Positions 14,984-22,734 of a stretch of 26,916 nucleotides of DNA are shown here, one piece after another. The notes below the pieces were generated by a model, which worked only from the letters and a program-made list of their open reading frames with translations, was not told the DNA's origin and did not search any database. Position numbers and translations under genes: made by a program. Position 1 is the stretch's first letter. The number at the start of each line of letters is the position of its first letter. Origin of the DNA: an uncultured Bacilli bacterium (GTDB lineage: Bacteria; Bacillota_I; Bacilli_A; RF39; UBA660); contig CALVUW010000002.1 in NCBI GenBank assembly GCA_944363695.1, positions 1 to 26,916 on the forward strand, in the 5' to 3' direction.

Positions 14984-16355
14984 AATTTTAATTAATCAGC
15001 AACATCCTTTTGCTTTACAAATGCTTGCGAATGCTACTTTTGTTACGTATGAAAATAGTAACGGTGAAAAAGTACAATTAGAAAAGAAAACATTACAAGC
15101 ATTTTTAAAGTTACAAGAAACACTTGCTCAGGAGGGGGTTCATCTTGATATTGTTAGTGCCTATCGTAGTGAGTTAGAACAACAAGCGTTGTCTATGGCA
15201 CTTTCTTCTATTTATGTGGCACCTCCTGGTAGCAGTGAACATCATAGTGGGTTATGTTTGGATATTGGACTGGTGAAAGATCAGCAGCTGATTAGTAATA
15301 ATGAAGATTTACTAAATGATACCTATCTTTCTATTTTAGAGCAGCAAGTAATACCTAGGCTAGCGACTTTTGGCTTTATTTTACGTTATCCCAAGAATAA
15401 AGAAGCCGTTACTGGATATGCTTATGAACCGTGGCATTATCGTTATGTTGGTGTTGCTACCGCTAAGGTTATGGTTGAAAATAATTTAACGTTAGAAGAA
15501 TATCATATACTTTATAACCGTTCGGGTGTTTTACTAGTCGATAAACCTAGTGGCATGACTTCACGGGACGTCGTTAATCGAATTAGTCATATTTTTGATA
15601 CGAAGAAAGTAGGCCATAACGGTACGCTTGATCCGCTTGCTACCGGATTATTAGTCGTTACCATTAATCGGGCGACAAAAATCAATCAATATTTGACGGC
15701 AACTAAAAAAACATATATTGCTACTATCTTAATGGGGCAGAAGACCGATACAGGTGATATTAGTGGTAAGATCCTAAAAACGAGTCATCAGTATTGTACA
15801 AAAGAAGAAATAAAGAAAGTTTTACAGGCTTTCCCTAAGACCTATGAGCAGGAAGTACCCATTTACTCAGCGGTCAAAATCGAAGGAAAAAAATTATATG
15901 AATATGCTAGAAAACAACAGCAGGTGGTCTTACCTAAGCGAAGAGTAGAGATTTATCAATTAGAGTTGTTAGAGGTAACCGATCGTACCTTTACGATTGT
16001 GACCACAGTATCAAAAGGTTGCTATATTCGCAGTTTAATTCAGGATTTAGCAGATTTATTAGGGATTCCTTTGACGATGCAAGCGTTGCGCCGCACAACA
16101 CAAGGAAAGTTTAAGCTAGAGCAGGCCATTCCATTAGCAGATATTACGGCTAGGCAAGCCTTGATTCCGATTGCAGAAGCTTTAGATATATCCGTTAAGC
16201 AAGTGCCTACATATTTACTAAAAAAAGTCGAAAATGGGGCTCCAATCGCTAATGTTTTTGCTATAGAAGATAAAGTGTTACTAGTAAATCAGGATCAACC
16301 GTTAGCTATTTATCATGCGATAGGAGATAAGCTACAAGTAGAAAAAATGTTATAG
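14973..16355 (+). CDS. truB: Fusion of VanY-type D,D-carboxypeptidase domain and TruB tRNA pseudouridine-55 synthase
   Basis: A 460-residue two-domain protein in one uninterrupted frame. Residues 1-180 are an M15B (VanY/DdcY-type) peptidase: SAYRS (62-66), SSEHHSGLCLDIG (H90, D97) and YEPWHYRYVG (E152, H155) give the zinc ligands and catalytic acid, so the site looks intact. Residues 184-460 are TruB: GVLLVDKPSGMTS, GTLDPLATG with catalytic Asp220, KTYIA (Tyr248), SAVKIEGKKLYEYAR and GCYIRSLIQDLA, followed by a PUA-like C-terminus; it makes pseudouridine 55 in tRNA. There is no signal peptide, so the peptidase domain should be cytoplasmic, unlike secreted VanY/LdcB enzymes. The start overlaps rbfA by 11 nt. 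M15 domain followed by TruB is not a combination I know. TruB function is near certain; the peptidase substrate is unknown. Confidence 0.93.
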   Translation: MDYKILINQQHPFALQMLANATFVTYENSNGEKVQLEKKTLQAFLKLQETLAQEGVHLDIVSAYRSELEQQALSMALSSIYVAPPGSSEHHSGLCLDIGLVKDQQLISNNEDLLNDTYLSILEQQVIPRLATFGFILRYPKNKEAVTGYAYEPWHYRYVGVATAKVMVENNLTLEEYHILYNRSGVLLVDKPSGMTSRDVVNRISHIFDTKKVGHNGTLDPLATGLLVVTINRATKINQYLTATKKTYIATILMGQKTDTGDISGKILKTSHQYCTKEEIKKVLQAFPKTYEQEVPIYSAVKIEGKKLYEYARKQQQVVLPKRRVEIYQLELLEVTDRTFTIVTTVSKGCYIRSLIQDLADLLGIPLTMQALRRTTQGKFKLEQAIPLADITARQALIPIAEALDISVKQVPTYLLKKVENGAPIANVFAIEDKVLLVNQDQPLAIYHAIGDKLQVEKML

Positions 16356-16365
16356 GAGTGAAATT

Positions 16366-17016
16366 ATGCGTGAAAATCGGTTTTATTATCAAATTTTTAA
16401 TCGTTTAAAGCCAGAACATCGCCAACGTTTTACTGATTTGGTATGTGATTTAGAAGAAACTACTATTTTCGATTTAACGGAAGAAGAAACTAAACTATTA
16501 CGGCAACGCTTAGGTGTTTATGGAGATGAGGCTAGCTTATATAAGAATATAGTATCAAGCGATACTACTGTATCTAAATTGATGACTAAATTAGATCATT
16601 TAGAAAAGAAATTAATTCCTATGCTAGAAGAGTATGAAATCTCTGAGCAAATAAAAGATCAACAAATTGAATTTTTAGGAGATTATAATACTGAGCAGAT
16701 CATTGAAATGTTTGGTAAAGAAGATGCTAAAAAGGTAACAGGATATGCCCATCATCATGGTGTTTGGTTACAAGATGAGACAGAGGCAGATATTTTACCA
16801 ATCTCGATATTACCAGTTTCTAATTATGCTAAAAATGCTTTAATGCGTCGTGGTGTACAAACACTTGGTAACCTGATACAATTAAGTCCGCAGGAATTAC
16901 AAACTATACGCGGTATTGGTAAGGTGGCCGGCAAACAGATTTCTACTCAATTAGAAACGATGGGATATGGTTTGGCTGAAGAGGGTAAAGCAGCAGCTTT
17001 ACGTTTGACAAAATAA
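16366..17016 (+). CDS. Protein with RNA polymerase alpha-CTD-like C-terminal domain
   Basis: A 216-residue cytoplasmic protein. The last about 60 residues (146-205), including NALMRRGVQTLGNLIQL and IRGIGKVAGKQISTQL, resemble the C-terminal domain of RNA polymerase alpha (pattern ...N-x-L-x-R-x-G-V-x-T-x-x-x-L... then helix-hairpin-helix). By my alignment the DNA-contact Asn268 of E. coli alpha is kept, while Arg265 is replaced by Tyr154. The N-terminal 145 residues are acidic and helical with no recognised domain. It starts 10 nt after truB, where ribF normally lies, and is the last gene before the rpsO promoter. It could be a DNA-binding or RNAP-associated factor, or a generic helix-hairpin-helix protein. 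Confidence 0.72.
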   Translation: MRENRFYYQIFNRLKPEHRQRFTDLVCDLEETTIFDLTEEETKLLRQRLGVYGDEASLYKNIVSSDTTVSKLMTKLDHLEKKLIPMLEEYEISEQIKDQQIEFLGDYNTEQIIEMFGKEDAKKVTGYAHHHGVWLQDETEADILPISILPVSNYAKNALMRRGVQTLGNLIQLSPQELQTIRGIGKVAGKQISTQLETMGYGLAEEGKAAALRLTK

Positions 17017-17033
17017 AAAAATTATAGTATAGT
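17005..17033 (+). promoter_or_regulatory. Promoter of rpsO
   Basis: TTGACA (17005-17010, inside the last codons of the preceding gene), 17-nt spacer, TATAGT (17028-17033). It gives rpsO a transcript independent of the truB operon. Confidence 0.75.
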
Positions 17034-17039
17034 ATACAT

Positions 17040-17125
17040 GCTTACCAGTTCTTAGTAATGGGAGTTCTTCCTTACACCCTTACCAAGAGCTTGGCAAATT
17101 AGAATTATGAAAGGAAGTGTTAAAC
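17040..17125 (+). promoter_or_regulatory. Leader of rpsO, possibly S15-autoregulated
   Basis: About 86 nt of GC-richer untranslated leader with short possible stems (TTAC/GTAA around 17043-17059, CCAA/TTGG in CCAAGAGCTTGG near 17092-17103). In Bacillota, S15 commonly binds its own leader to repress translation. I could not match a specific known leader class by eye, so this is a positional suggestion. Confidence 0.35.
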
Positions 17126-17395
17126 ATGGCTTTGACAAGAGAAGAAAAACAACAAATTATTAAAGAATTTAGAAGAAACGAAAGTGATACTGGTTCTGCT
17201 GAAGTGCAAATTGCAATTTTAACAAAAGAAATTGAAAATTTGACAGAGCATTTAAAAGAGCATAAGCATGATCACCATTCACGTCGTGGCTTGTTGATGA
17301 AAGTTGGACAGCGTAGAGGAATGCTTAATTATTTAGCACGTACAGATGTTACTAGATATCGTGCTGTAGTCAAAAAATTAGGTTTAAGAAAGTAG
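17126..17395 (+). CDS. rpsO: 30S ribosomal protein S15
   Basis: An 89-residue protein matching S15 throughout: LTREEKQQIIKEFRRNESDTGSAE, IAILTKEIENLTEHLKEHKHDHHSRRGLL and QRRGMLNYLARTDVTRYRAVVKKLGLRK. It binds the central domain of 16S rRNA and nucleates platform assembly. The frame extends to a GTG at 17117, but the ATG at 17126 has AAAGGAAG at proper spacing and gives the exact family N-terminus. The downstream terminator stem begins in its stop codon. pnp follows, as in most bacteria. Confidence 0.98.
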   Translation: MALTREEKQQIIKEFRRNESDTGSAEVQIAILTKEIENLTEHLKEHKHDHHSRRGLLMKVGQRRGMLNYLARTDVTRYRAVVKKLGLRK

Positions 17396-17419
17396 ACACT
17401 GGCTTTAGTGTCCCTTTTT
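17395..17419 (+). terminator. Intrinsic terminator of rpsO
   Basis: GACACT (17395-17400) pairs with AGTGTC (17407-17412) around GGCTTT, followed by CC and TTTTT. The stem begins at the last base of the rpsO stop codon. Confidence 0.85.
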
Positions 17420-17435
17420 ATTTATGATAAAAGTG

Positions 17436-17465
17436 TTGACGAACGTATGTTTCGTTTGATACACT
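17436..17465 (+). promoter_or_regulatory. Probable promoter of pnp
   Basis: TTGACG (17436-17441), 18-nt spacer, TACACT (17460-17465); a 16-17 nt spacing gives poorer -10 boxes. It lies just after the rpsO terminator and about 90 nt before the pnp start. Confidence 0.5.
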
Positions 17466-17496
17466 TGAGTTGCAAAGCTAATCTGTTGAAGATAAC

Positions 17497-17534
17497 AACT
17501 AAAACAAAATGAAGTTTATTTTTGTTTTTAGGTT
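17497..17534 (+). promoter_or_regulatory. A/U-rich leader hairpin of pnp
   Basis: AACTAAAACAAAAT (17497-17510) can pair, with small bulges, with ATTTTTGTTTTTAGGTT (17518-17534) around GAAGTTT. A second small stem GTTG/CAAC lies just upstream. In other bacteria PNPase autoregulates through a leader stem; here this is only a resemblance in position. Confidence 0.35.
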
Positions 17535-17555
17535 CTTTTAGAAAATGAGGTATGT

Positions 17556-19700
17556 ATGGGAAAACAAGTATTTGAAAAAGAGTTTTATGGAAAGAAAATT
17601 ATCATTGAACATGGCGAGTTGGCTAAACAAGCTACAGGGTCAGTTTTAGTACGATATGGGGATACAGTTGTTCTAACAGCGGTTGTGGTGAATAAAGTTG
17701 TTAATTTGTTAAATGATTTTTTTCCATTAACAGTAAATTATCAAGAAAAATTATATTCAGTTGGTAAAATACCAGGTGGTTTTATTAAAAGAGAGGGTAG
17801 ACCTACTGAAGCAGCTACATTAGCAGCTAGAATGATTGATCGACCAATGCGGCCTTTATTTAAAGAAGATTTTAAATATGAGGTACAAGTCATTAATACG
17901 GTTTTAAGCGTTGATCAAGAATGTGCACCAGAATTAACAGCTATGCTTGGTTCATCTGTAGCTACAATGCTAACCGGCGCGCCTTTTCAAGGACCAATTG
18001 CTGGGGTCAAAGTAGGGTATGTAGATGGTGAATATATTATCAATCCAACACCTGCTGAATTGGAAAATAGTCAACTGGATCTAACCGTCGCTGGAACCCT
18101 TGATGCTATTAATATGGTAGAAGCTGGTGCCAAACAAGTTGATGAAGAGATTATGCTAGAAGCTTTAATGAGAGGACATGAAGCGATTAAAGAGCTTTGT
18201 CGTTTTGAATTAGAAGTAATAGAAGCGATTGGTGTAACACCAATGGAATATGAACATTTAGTAATTGAAGATGATTTGTATCAAGAAATTGAACAGTTAG
18301 TATTAACCGATATTGATCAAGCTTTAAGAATTAAAGATAAACTAACAAAATATCAACGATTAGATGAAATTAAAGAAGCAGTAGTAGAAGATAAGAAACA
18401 ACAAATGCAAGAGCAATTGGACGATGAAGAACTTGCACTTTATATCATGAAAGTTAAAACCATTATGGAGCAAGTAGAGTATGAAGCTTTTCGTAATATT
18501 GTCGTAAAAGAACATATTCGTTCTGATGGCCGTAAGATGGATGAGATCAGGCCTTTATCAACGGGAATTGATTTATTACCGAGAACACATGGTTCTGCTC
18601 TTTTCACTCGTGGTGAGACTCAGTGTTTATCTGTGACGACTTTAGGGGCTTTAGGAGAACATCAAATATTAGATGGTTTATCATTAGAAGATGAGAAACG
18701 ATTTATGCTTCATTATAATTTCCCGGCTTTTTCTGTAGGAGAAGTTGGTCGTTATGGTAGTCCTGGTCGCCGTGAGATCGGACATGGTGCCTTAGGAGAA
18801 AGAGCACTATTACAAGTTATTCCTAGTGAAGAAGAGTTTCCTTATACCATCCGTGTTGTATCAGAAATCTTAGAAAGTAACGGTAGTAGTTCACAAGCTA
18901 GTATTTGTGCAGGATGTATGAGTTTAATGGCAGCTGGTGTTCCAATTAAAGCACCAGTAGCCGGTATTGCTATGGGATTGATTACAGCCGGTGATGATTA
19001 TACCATTTTAACGGATATCGCTGGTATGGAAGACCATTTAGGAGATATGGATTTTAAAGTAGCTGGTACGAAAGATGGTATTTGCGCTTTACAAATGGAT
19101 ATAAAAATTAAAGGAGTTACTAGAGCTATTTTACAAGAAGCTTTAGCCCAAGCGAAAAAAGCAAGACTACAAATCTTAGCAGTGATGGAAAAACAAATTA
19201 GTAAACCACGAGAAGAAGTTTCAGAATATGCTCCTAAAACAAAAGTATTCTATATTTCTCCATCTAAGATACGGGATGTTATTGGTAAGGGTGGTGAAAT
19301 GATTACCAAAATCATTTGTGAAGCGAGTCATGTTAATGATGTTAATAGTATTGGTGCTGTTAAAGTGGATCTAGAAGATGATGGACGGGTGATTGTTTAT
19401 CACACTGATCAAAGTGTTATTGATACAACGGTTCAGATGATTCAAGATGTTGCAAGAGAAATTGAAGTGGGCAAAATCTATTCTGCAAAAGTTATTAAAA
19501 TAGAAGAATTTGGTTGCTTTATAGAATTATGGCCTGGTTGTGAAGGGCTTGTACATATTTCTCAACTAGCAAAAGATAGAGTTAACAAGGTAGAAGATGT
19601 TGTCAAAGTAGGAGATACGATCTTGGTAAAGGCTTTAGGTTTGGATAAACGTGGTAAACAGAGTTTTTCCCGAAAAGAGGCTTTAAAAGAATTGCATTAA
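17556..19700 (+). CDS. pnp: Polyribonucleotide nucleotidyltransferase (PNPase)
   Basis: A 714-residue PNPase, a 3'-to-5' phosphorolytic exoribonuclease of the degradosome. Two RNase PH domains are present; the second has FTRGETQCLSVTTLG, the SSSQASICAG motif and DHLGDMDFKVAGTKDG with the catalytic Asp pair. They are followed by a KH domain (IRDVIGKGGEMITKI) and a C-terminal S1 domain (GKIYSAKVIKIEEFGCFIELWPGCEGLVHIS). Length and order are standard. The start at 17556 has GAGG 5-9 nt upstream and gives the usual N-terminus. It has its own promoter and is closed by a terminator overlapping its stop codon. Confidence 0.97.
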   Translation: MGKQVFEKEFYGKKIIIEHGELAKQATGSVLVRYGDTVVLTAVVVNKVVNLLNDFFPLTVNYQEKLYSVGKIPGGFIKREGRPTEAATLAARMIDRPMRPLFKEDFKYEVQVINTVLSVDQECAPELTAMLGSSVATMLTGAPFQGPIAGVKVGYVDGEYIINPTPAELENSQLDLTVAGTLDAINMVEAGAKQVDEEIMLEALMRGHEAIKELCRFELEVIEAIGVTPMEYEHLVIEDDLYQEIEQLVLTDIDQALRIKDKLTKYQRLDEIKEAVVEDKKQQMQEQLDDEELALYIMKVKTIMEQVEYEAFRNIVVKEHIRSDGRKMDEIRPLSTGIDLLPRTHGSALFTRGETQCLSVTTLGALGEHQILDGLSLEDEKRFMLHYNFPAFSVGEVGRYGSPGRREIGHGALGERALLQVIPSEEEFPYTIRVVSEILESNGSSSQASICAGCMSLMAAGVPIKAPVAGIAMGLITAGDDYTILTDIAGMEDHLGDMDFKVAGTKDGICALQMDIKIKGVTRAILQEALAQAKKARLQILAVMEKQISKPREEVSEYAPKTKVFYISPSKIRDVIGKGGEMITKIICEASHVNDVNSIGAVKVDLEDDGRVIVYHTDQSVIDTTVQMIQDVAREIEVGKIYSAKVIKIEEFGCFIELWPGCEGLVHISQLAKDRVNKVEDVVKVGDTILVKALGLDKRGKQSFSRKEALKELH

Positions 19701-19721
19701 AGAGTGAATAACTCTTTTTTT
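19699..19721 (+). terminator. Intrinsic terminator of pnp
   Basis: AAAGAGT (19699-19705) pairs with ACTCTTT (19711-19717) around GAATA, continuing into a T-run to 19721. The stem starts within the pnp stop codon. Confidence 0.85.
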
Positions 19722-19734
19722 GTGGTATATACAT

Positions 19735-19790
19735 TTTCATCACTTTTCCCATAATTTCCCATAAACTGACGAAATTTCCACCACGATTTC
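19735..19790. repeat. 10-bp-phased TTTC array in the intergenic region
   Basis: TTTC begins at 19735, 19745, 19755 and 19775 (the 19765 position is degenerate), with another at 19787. Two units are identical (TTTCCCATAA, 19745-19764). On the minus strand this reads as TGGGAAATTA and TGGGAAAAGT followed by GATGAAAATG, reminiscent of MraZ boxes. It lies just upstream of a TATGAT -10-like box and may be an operator. Function unproven. Confidence 0.5.
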
Positions 19791-19794
19791 CTAG

Positions 19795-19882
19795 TATGAT
19801 GGTTACAAGAAAGGAGGAGATAGATAGAAAAATATTGAATCTAACTGGCAATTAATGAAGACTGCTTATAGATAAAAGGAGG
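19795..19882 (+). other. Orphan -10 box and two Shine-Dalgarno sequences without an ORF
   Basis: TATGAT (19795-19800) is followed by AAGGAGG (19811-19817), and AAAAGGAGG ends at about 19882. Neither has ATG, GTG or TTG at usable distance; the only nearby ATG (19855) opens a six-codon ORF ending next to the second SD. The 218-nt stretch 19722-19939 holds no real gene. The SDs may be remnants of lost genes, part of a regulatory leader of the two-component operon, or ribosome-binding decoys. Confidence 0.5.
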
Positions 19883-19914
19883 TCGATAATACAATAGCCA
19901 ATTATAGAAAATAG

Positions 19915-19923
19915 TGTTATACT
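19915..19923 (+). promoter_or_regulatory. Extended -10 promoter of the two-component operon
   Basis: TGTTATACT (TG at 19915-19916, TATACT at 19918-19923) lies 16 nt before the response-regulator ATG; GGTGGTG follows as ribosome binding site. No good -35 is seen. Confidence 0.55.
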
Positions 19924-19939
19924 ATTGGTGGTGAAATAG

Positions 19940-20599
19940 ATGTATAAAGTATGTTTAGTAGAAGATGAAACCGATTTAGCAGCACTAGTTAAAGTATATT
20001 TAGAAAAGGCCGGATATGAAGTGGTAACCTTTGATAAAGGTAATGATGCCATTCAATATATAGGCCATCCAGTTGATATTTGGATATTAGACATAATGTT
20101 AGGAGATGATATCAATGGCTATGATGTAATCAAAGCAATTCGTGAAGAATATCCTGAAGTCCCTGTTATTTTTACTTCAGCACGAGATCAGGATTTGGAT
20201 CGGATTTTAGGCCTAGAATTAGGTAGCGATGATTACATAACCAAACCATATTCTAGTAAAGAATTAGTACTACGAGTTAATAATATTATCAAACGCGTGT
20301 ATCAACAAAAACCGACCAATATCATTGAGTATGAAGATTATAAAATTGATGTAGATAGAAGATTAGTTACTCATAAAGATAAAGAAATAAAGTTGACAAC
20401 GTTAGAATTTGATTTATTATTATTGTTCGTTCAAAATATTAATAAAAGTTTTTCCAGAGAAGAAATTTTAAGTGCTGTATGGGGGATGGATTATTTCGGC
20501 TCGGACCGGGCGGTTGATGATTTAGTAAGAAGATTAAGACGTAAGATGCCTAAGTTAAATGTTGGGACCGTATATGGATATGGTTATAGGTTATCATGA
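19940..20599 (+). CDS. OmpR/PhoB-family response regulator
   Basis: A 219-residue protein. The receiver domain (1-115) has the acidic pair E8/D9, phosphoacceptor Asp51 in WILDIML, Thr/Ser in FTSAR and the conserved Lys in ITKPYSS. The winged-helix DNA-binding domain (about 122-219) includes LTTLEFDLLLLFVQN, FSREEILSAVWG and a VDDLVRRLRRKM recognition helix. It is phosphorylated by the adjacent kinase and should act as a transcription factor. Its stop overlaps the kinase ATG (ATGA), so the two are coupled. Target genes cannot be told; the phased repeats upstream are one candidate site. Confidence 0.94.
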   Translation: MYKVCLVEDETDLAALVKVYLEKAGYEVVTFDKGNDAIQYIGHPVDIWILDIMLGDDINGYDVIKAIREEYPEVPVIFTSARDQDLDRILGLELGSDDYITKPYSSKELVLRVNNIIKRVYQQKPTNIIEYEDYKIDVDRRLVTHKDKEIKLTTLEFDLLLLFVQNINKSFSREEILSAVWGMDYFGSDRAVDDLVRRLRRKMPKLNVGTVYGYGYRLS

Positions 20600-21870
20600 T
20601 GAAGTTTTCGAGTAAGTTAAGTCATCAGCTTGTCCTACTGATTATTGTTATTTTTGCAATTGTCTTTCTGATGCTAAGTGTTATTCTCCCTCAAGTTGTT
20701 ATCCCGATTACCGAAAAAAATATATATAATTATTTAAGAGAACCATTAGAATTTGTTAGAGCTGATATTGATAAAAATTTGGTGACTACCGAAATCGCAT
20801 ACCTATATCAATTCGGGGATACGGTCGCTTATAGTGATAATCTTCACGATATTATAAAATTCGACAATGTCAGAGATATCCTACCTAAGTTTAGTGGCGA
20901 TTATGGTAAATTTACTTATCGAAATAAAGTGTATTATTATTATGTACTCCACGATGATGATATTACCAAAATTTCTTTAACAAATGATACCTATATCACT
21001 CAAACCAAACAAGACATACTGAATGCTATTATGCCAGTAGTAGTGATCACATTTCTAATCATTGCATTAGCCCTTATTCTATGGAGTAGTGTTTTGGTTA
21101 GAAAAATTGAAAAATTAAAAGGAAAAATCGATAATATTGATGATGATAATTATAATCATGCTATTGAATTTCAAGTGGATGATGAGATTCGTTCATTAGA
21201 ACTTGCTATTGAAGACATGCGTATCTCTTTGAAAAACCAAGAAGAGTACCGCAATCAAATGTATCAAAATATTTCACATGATTTTAAGACACCTCTCACC
21301 GTTATAAAATCATATATTGAAGCTTATAATGATAAAATTGAAACAGCTGATGTTGTCATTCCTGTCATCAGCGAACAAACAGATAAGCTTGAGTTTAAAG
21401 TTCATTCACTTCTATATTTAAATAAACTTGATTACTTAAAAGAAACAGAAACTGTCGGACATAACTTAGTAGACGTTAAAAAAATTGTAGAGAAGGCTAA
21501 AGAAGAATTTAAATTTAGACGAAAAGATGTAGAAGTAGTTATCCAATTTGACAAAAACAGTAAATTTTATGGTACAGAAGGATATTGGGAAACTATTATT
21601 GATAATCTTCTAGCGAATTTTGTTCGTTATGCTGAATCTACTATCAAAATTACTGCCAAAAATAACCGTTTAACCTTATATAATGATGGACCAAATATTG
21701 ATCCGGATCTCCTTGAAGGAATCTTTACTCCGTTCCGAAAAGGTATTAAAGGGGAGTTTGGTCTAGGTCTTTCAATAGTAAAGAAAACTTGTAATTTAAT
21801 AGGTTATGATATTACCATCAAAAATGAGAAAAAAGGCGTATCTTTTCATATTTCAAAAGCTTCTAAATAA
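20596..21870 (+). CDS. Sensor histidine kinase
   Basis: A 424-residue membrane kinase. It has a transmembrane helix at about 11-35, an extracytoplasmic sensor region of roughly 110 residues (about 36-142), a second helix at about 143-165, and a HAMP-like linker (VRKIEKLKGKID). The dimerisation domain carries His228 in NISHDFKTPLTVIKSY, and the ATPase domain has the N box IIDNLLANFVRYAES and G2 box GLGLSIVKK. The sensor shows no family I recognise and is rich in Tyr and Asp. It forms a two-component system with the overlapping response regulator. The terminator stem begins in its last codons. Confidence 0.93.
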   Translation: MMKFSSKLSHQLVLLIIVIFAIVFLMLSVILPQVVIPITEKNIYNYLREPLEFVRADIDKNLVTTEIAYLYQFGDTVAYSDNLHDIIKFDNVRDILPKFSGDYGKFTYRNKVYYYYVLHDDDITKISLTNDTYITQTKQDILNAIMPVVVITFLIIALALILWSSVLVRKIEKLKGKIDNIDDDNYNHAIEFQVDDEIRSLELAIEDMRISLKNQEEYRNQMYQNISHDFKTPLTVIKSYIEAYNDKIETADVVIPVISEQTDKLEFKVHSLLYLNKLDYLKETETVGHNLVDVKKIVEKAKEEFKFRRKDVEVVIQFDKNSKFYGTEGYWETIIDNLLANFVRYAESTIKITAKNNRLTLYNDGPNIDPDLLEGIFTPFRKGIKGEFGLGLSIVKKTCNLIGYDITIKNEKKGVSFHISKASK

Positions 21871-21883
21871 GAAGCTTTTTTTT
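21855..21883 (+). terminator. Intrinsic terminator of the two-component operon
   Basis: AAAAGCTTCT (21855-21864) pairs with AGAAGCTTTT (21870-21879) around AAATA, followed by further T to 21883. The kinase stop codon lies in the loop region. Confidence 0.88.
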
Positions 21884-21908
21884 GGTTATATTAAAAATGG
21901 TGATTGTA

Positions 21909-22697
21909 ATGACAATTTTAATAACAGGAGCTTTAAGTGGATTAGGTTATCAATATGCAAAAGAACTAGCTAAAAGAGGGCATATAGTTTATGCAGGTGT
22001 AGAAAACGAACAGCAATTACAAGTCTTAAATCAAAAAATATTGGAAGAAAAAATTATATTATTTCCAATTGTACTTCAGTTATTAGATAAAACTACCTGG
22101 CCCGATTTTTCTTTGCTTGATATTGATGTGTTGATATTACAAGCGGGTATTGGAGAAGGCGGTAGTATATTAGAAATAGACCAAAATCGTTGGCAAAAAA
22201 CTTATGAGACGAATGTTTTTGGTAATGTAGGAATAATTCAACAGTTCTTAAGAATTTTAAGAAAAAACAATAAACAAGGAAAATTGTTTATTACTTCTTC
22301 ATTAGCAGCATTTTTACCATTTCCGTATTTAAGCAGTTATACATCTACCAAAATTGCTTTATATGCTATTGCTAAAACTTTGGTTTGGGAGACTAAACTC
22401 CAAAAAATACCGGTGGCTATTTCCGTTATTATGCCTGGTGCCTATGCGACTGGTTTTAATGATGTTATGATAGAAAATAAAGCTAAGGACTTATTGTTAT
22501 TACCTACCTTAGCTTCTAAAATAACCTTTTTTCAAAAAATATGGTTTGCCTTAACCGAGCAACATCAAACTACAAAATTGTGTCAAAAAGTTGTAAGAGC
22601 AACGGAAAGAAAGTATGTTCCTTTTGTTATTAGTGCGCCATTATCGCAATCTTTAACGGTTAAATTATATCGTTTGTATGATAGTTTACTCCACTAG
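21909..22697 (+). CDS. Short-chain dehydrogenase/reductase
   Basis: A 262-residue Rossmann-fold oxidoreductase. The cofactor motif TGALSGLG is at 6-13. The usual NAG is QAG (78-80). The structural Asn is at 102, and the catalytic Ser131 and YTSTK (Tyr144, Lys148) are present. ISVIMPGAYATGF continues the SDR pattern. Classical SDRs oxidise or reduce alcohols and ketones with NAD(P); the substrate is unknown. The start at 21909 gives a normal N-terminus and has GGTGAT just upstream; earlier in-frame codons overlap the preceding terminator. Possible -10 TATATT at 21887-21892, 6 nt before GGTGATTG. Confidence 0.88.
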   Translation: MTILITGALSGLGYQYAKELAKRGHIVYAGVENEQQLQVLNQKILEEKIILFPIVLQLLDKTTWPDFSLLDIDVLILQAGIGEGGSILEIDQNRWQKTYETNVFGNVGIIQQFLRILRKNNKQGKLFITSSLAAFLPFPYLSSYTSTKIALYAIAKTLVWETKLQKIPVAISVIMPGAYATGFNDVMIENKAKDLLLLPTLASKITFFQKIWFALTEQHQTTKLCQKVVRATERKYVPFVISAPLSQSLTVKLYRLYDSLLH

Positions 22698-22706
22698 TGA
22701 AGAATA

Positions 22707-22715
22707 TGATATACT
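22707..22715 (+). promoter_or_regulatory. Possible extended -10 promoter of the coiled-coil gene
   Basis: TGATATACT (TG 22707-22708, TATACT 22710-22715), 19 nt before the ATG at 22735 and followed by AAGGAG. TTTACT lies 19 nt upstream as a loose -35. Confidence 0.45.
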
Positions 22716-22734
22716 AATTACAAGGAGTAAAGAA

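Noticed and set aside
19603..19851. Minus-strand ORF over the pnp end and phased repeats, considered as a relic of mraZ
   Set aside because: The translation shows no MraZ motif and it lies antisense to the S1 domain of pnp.
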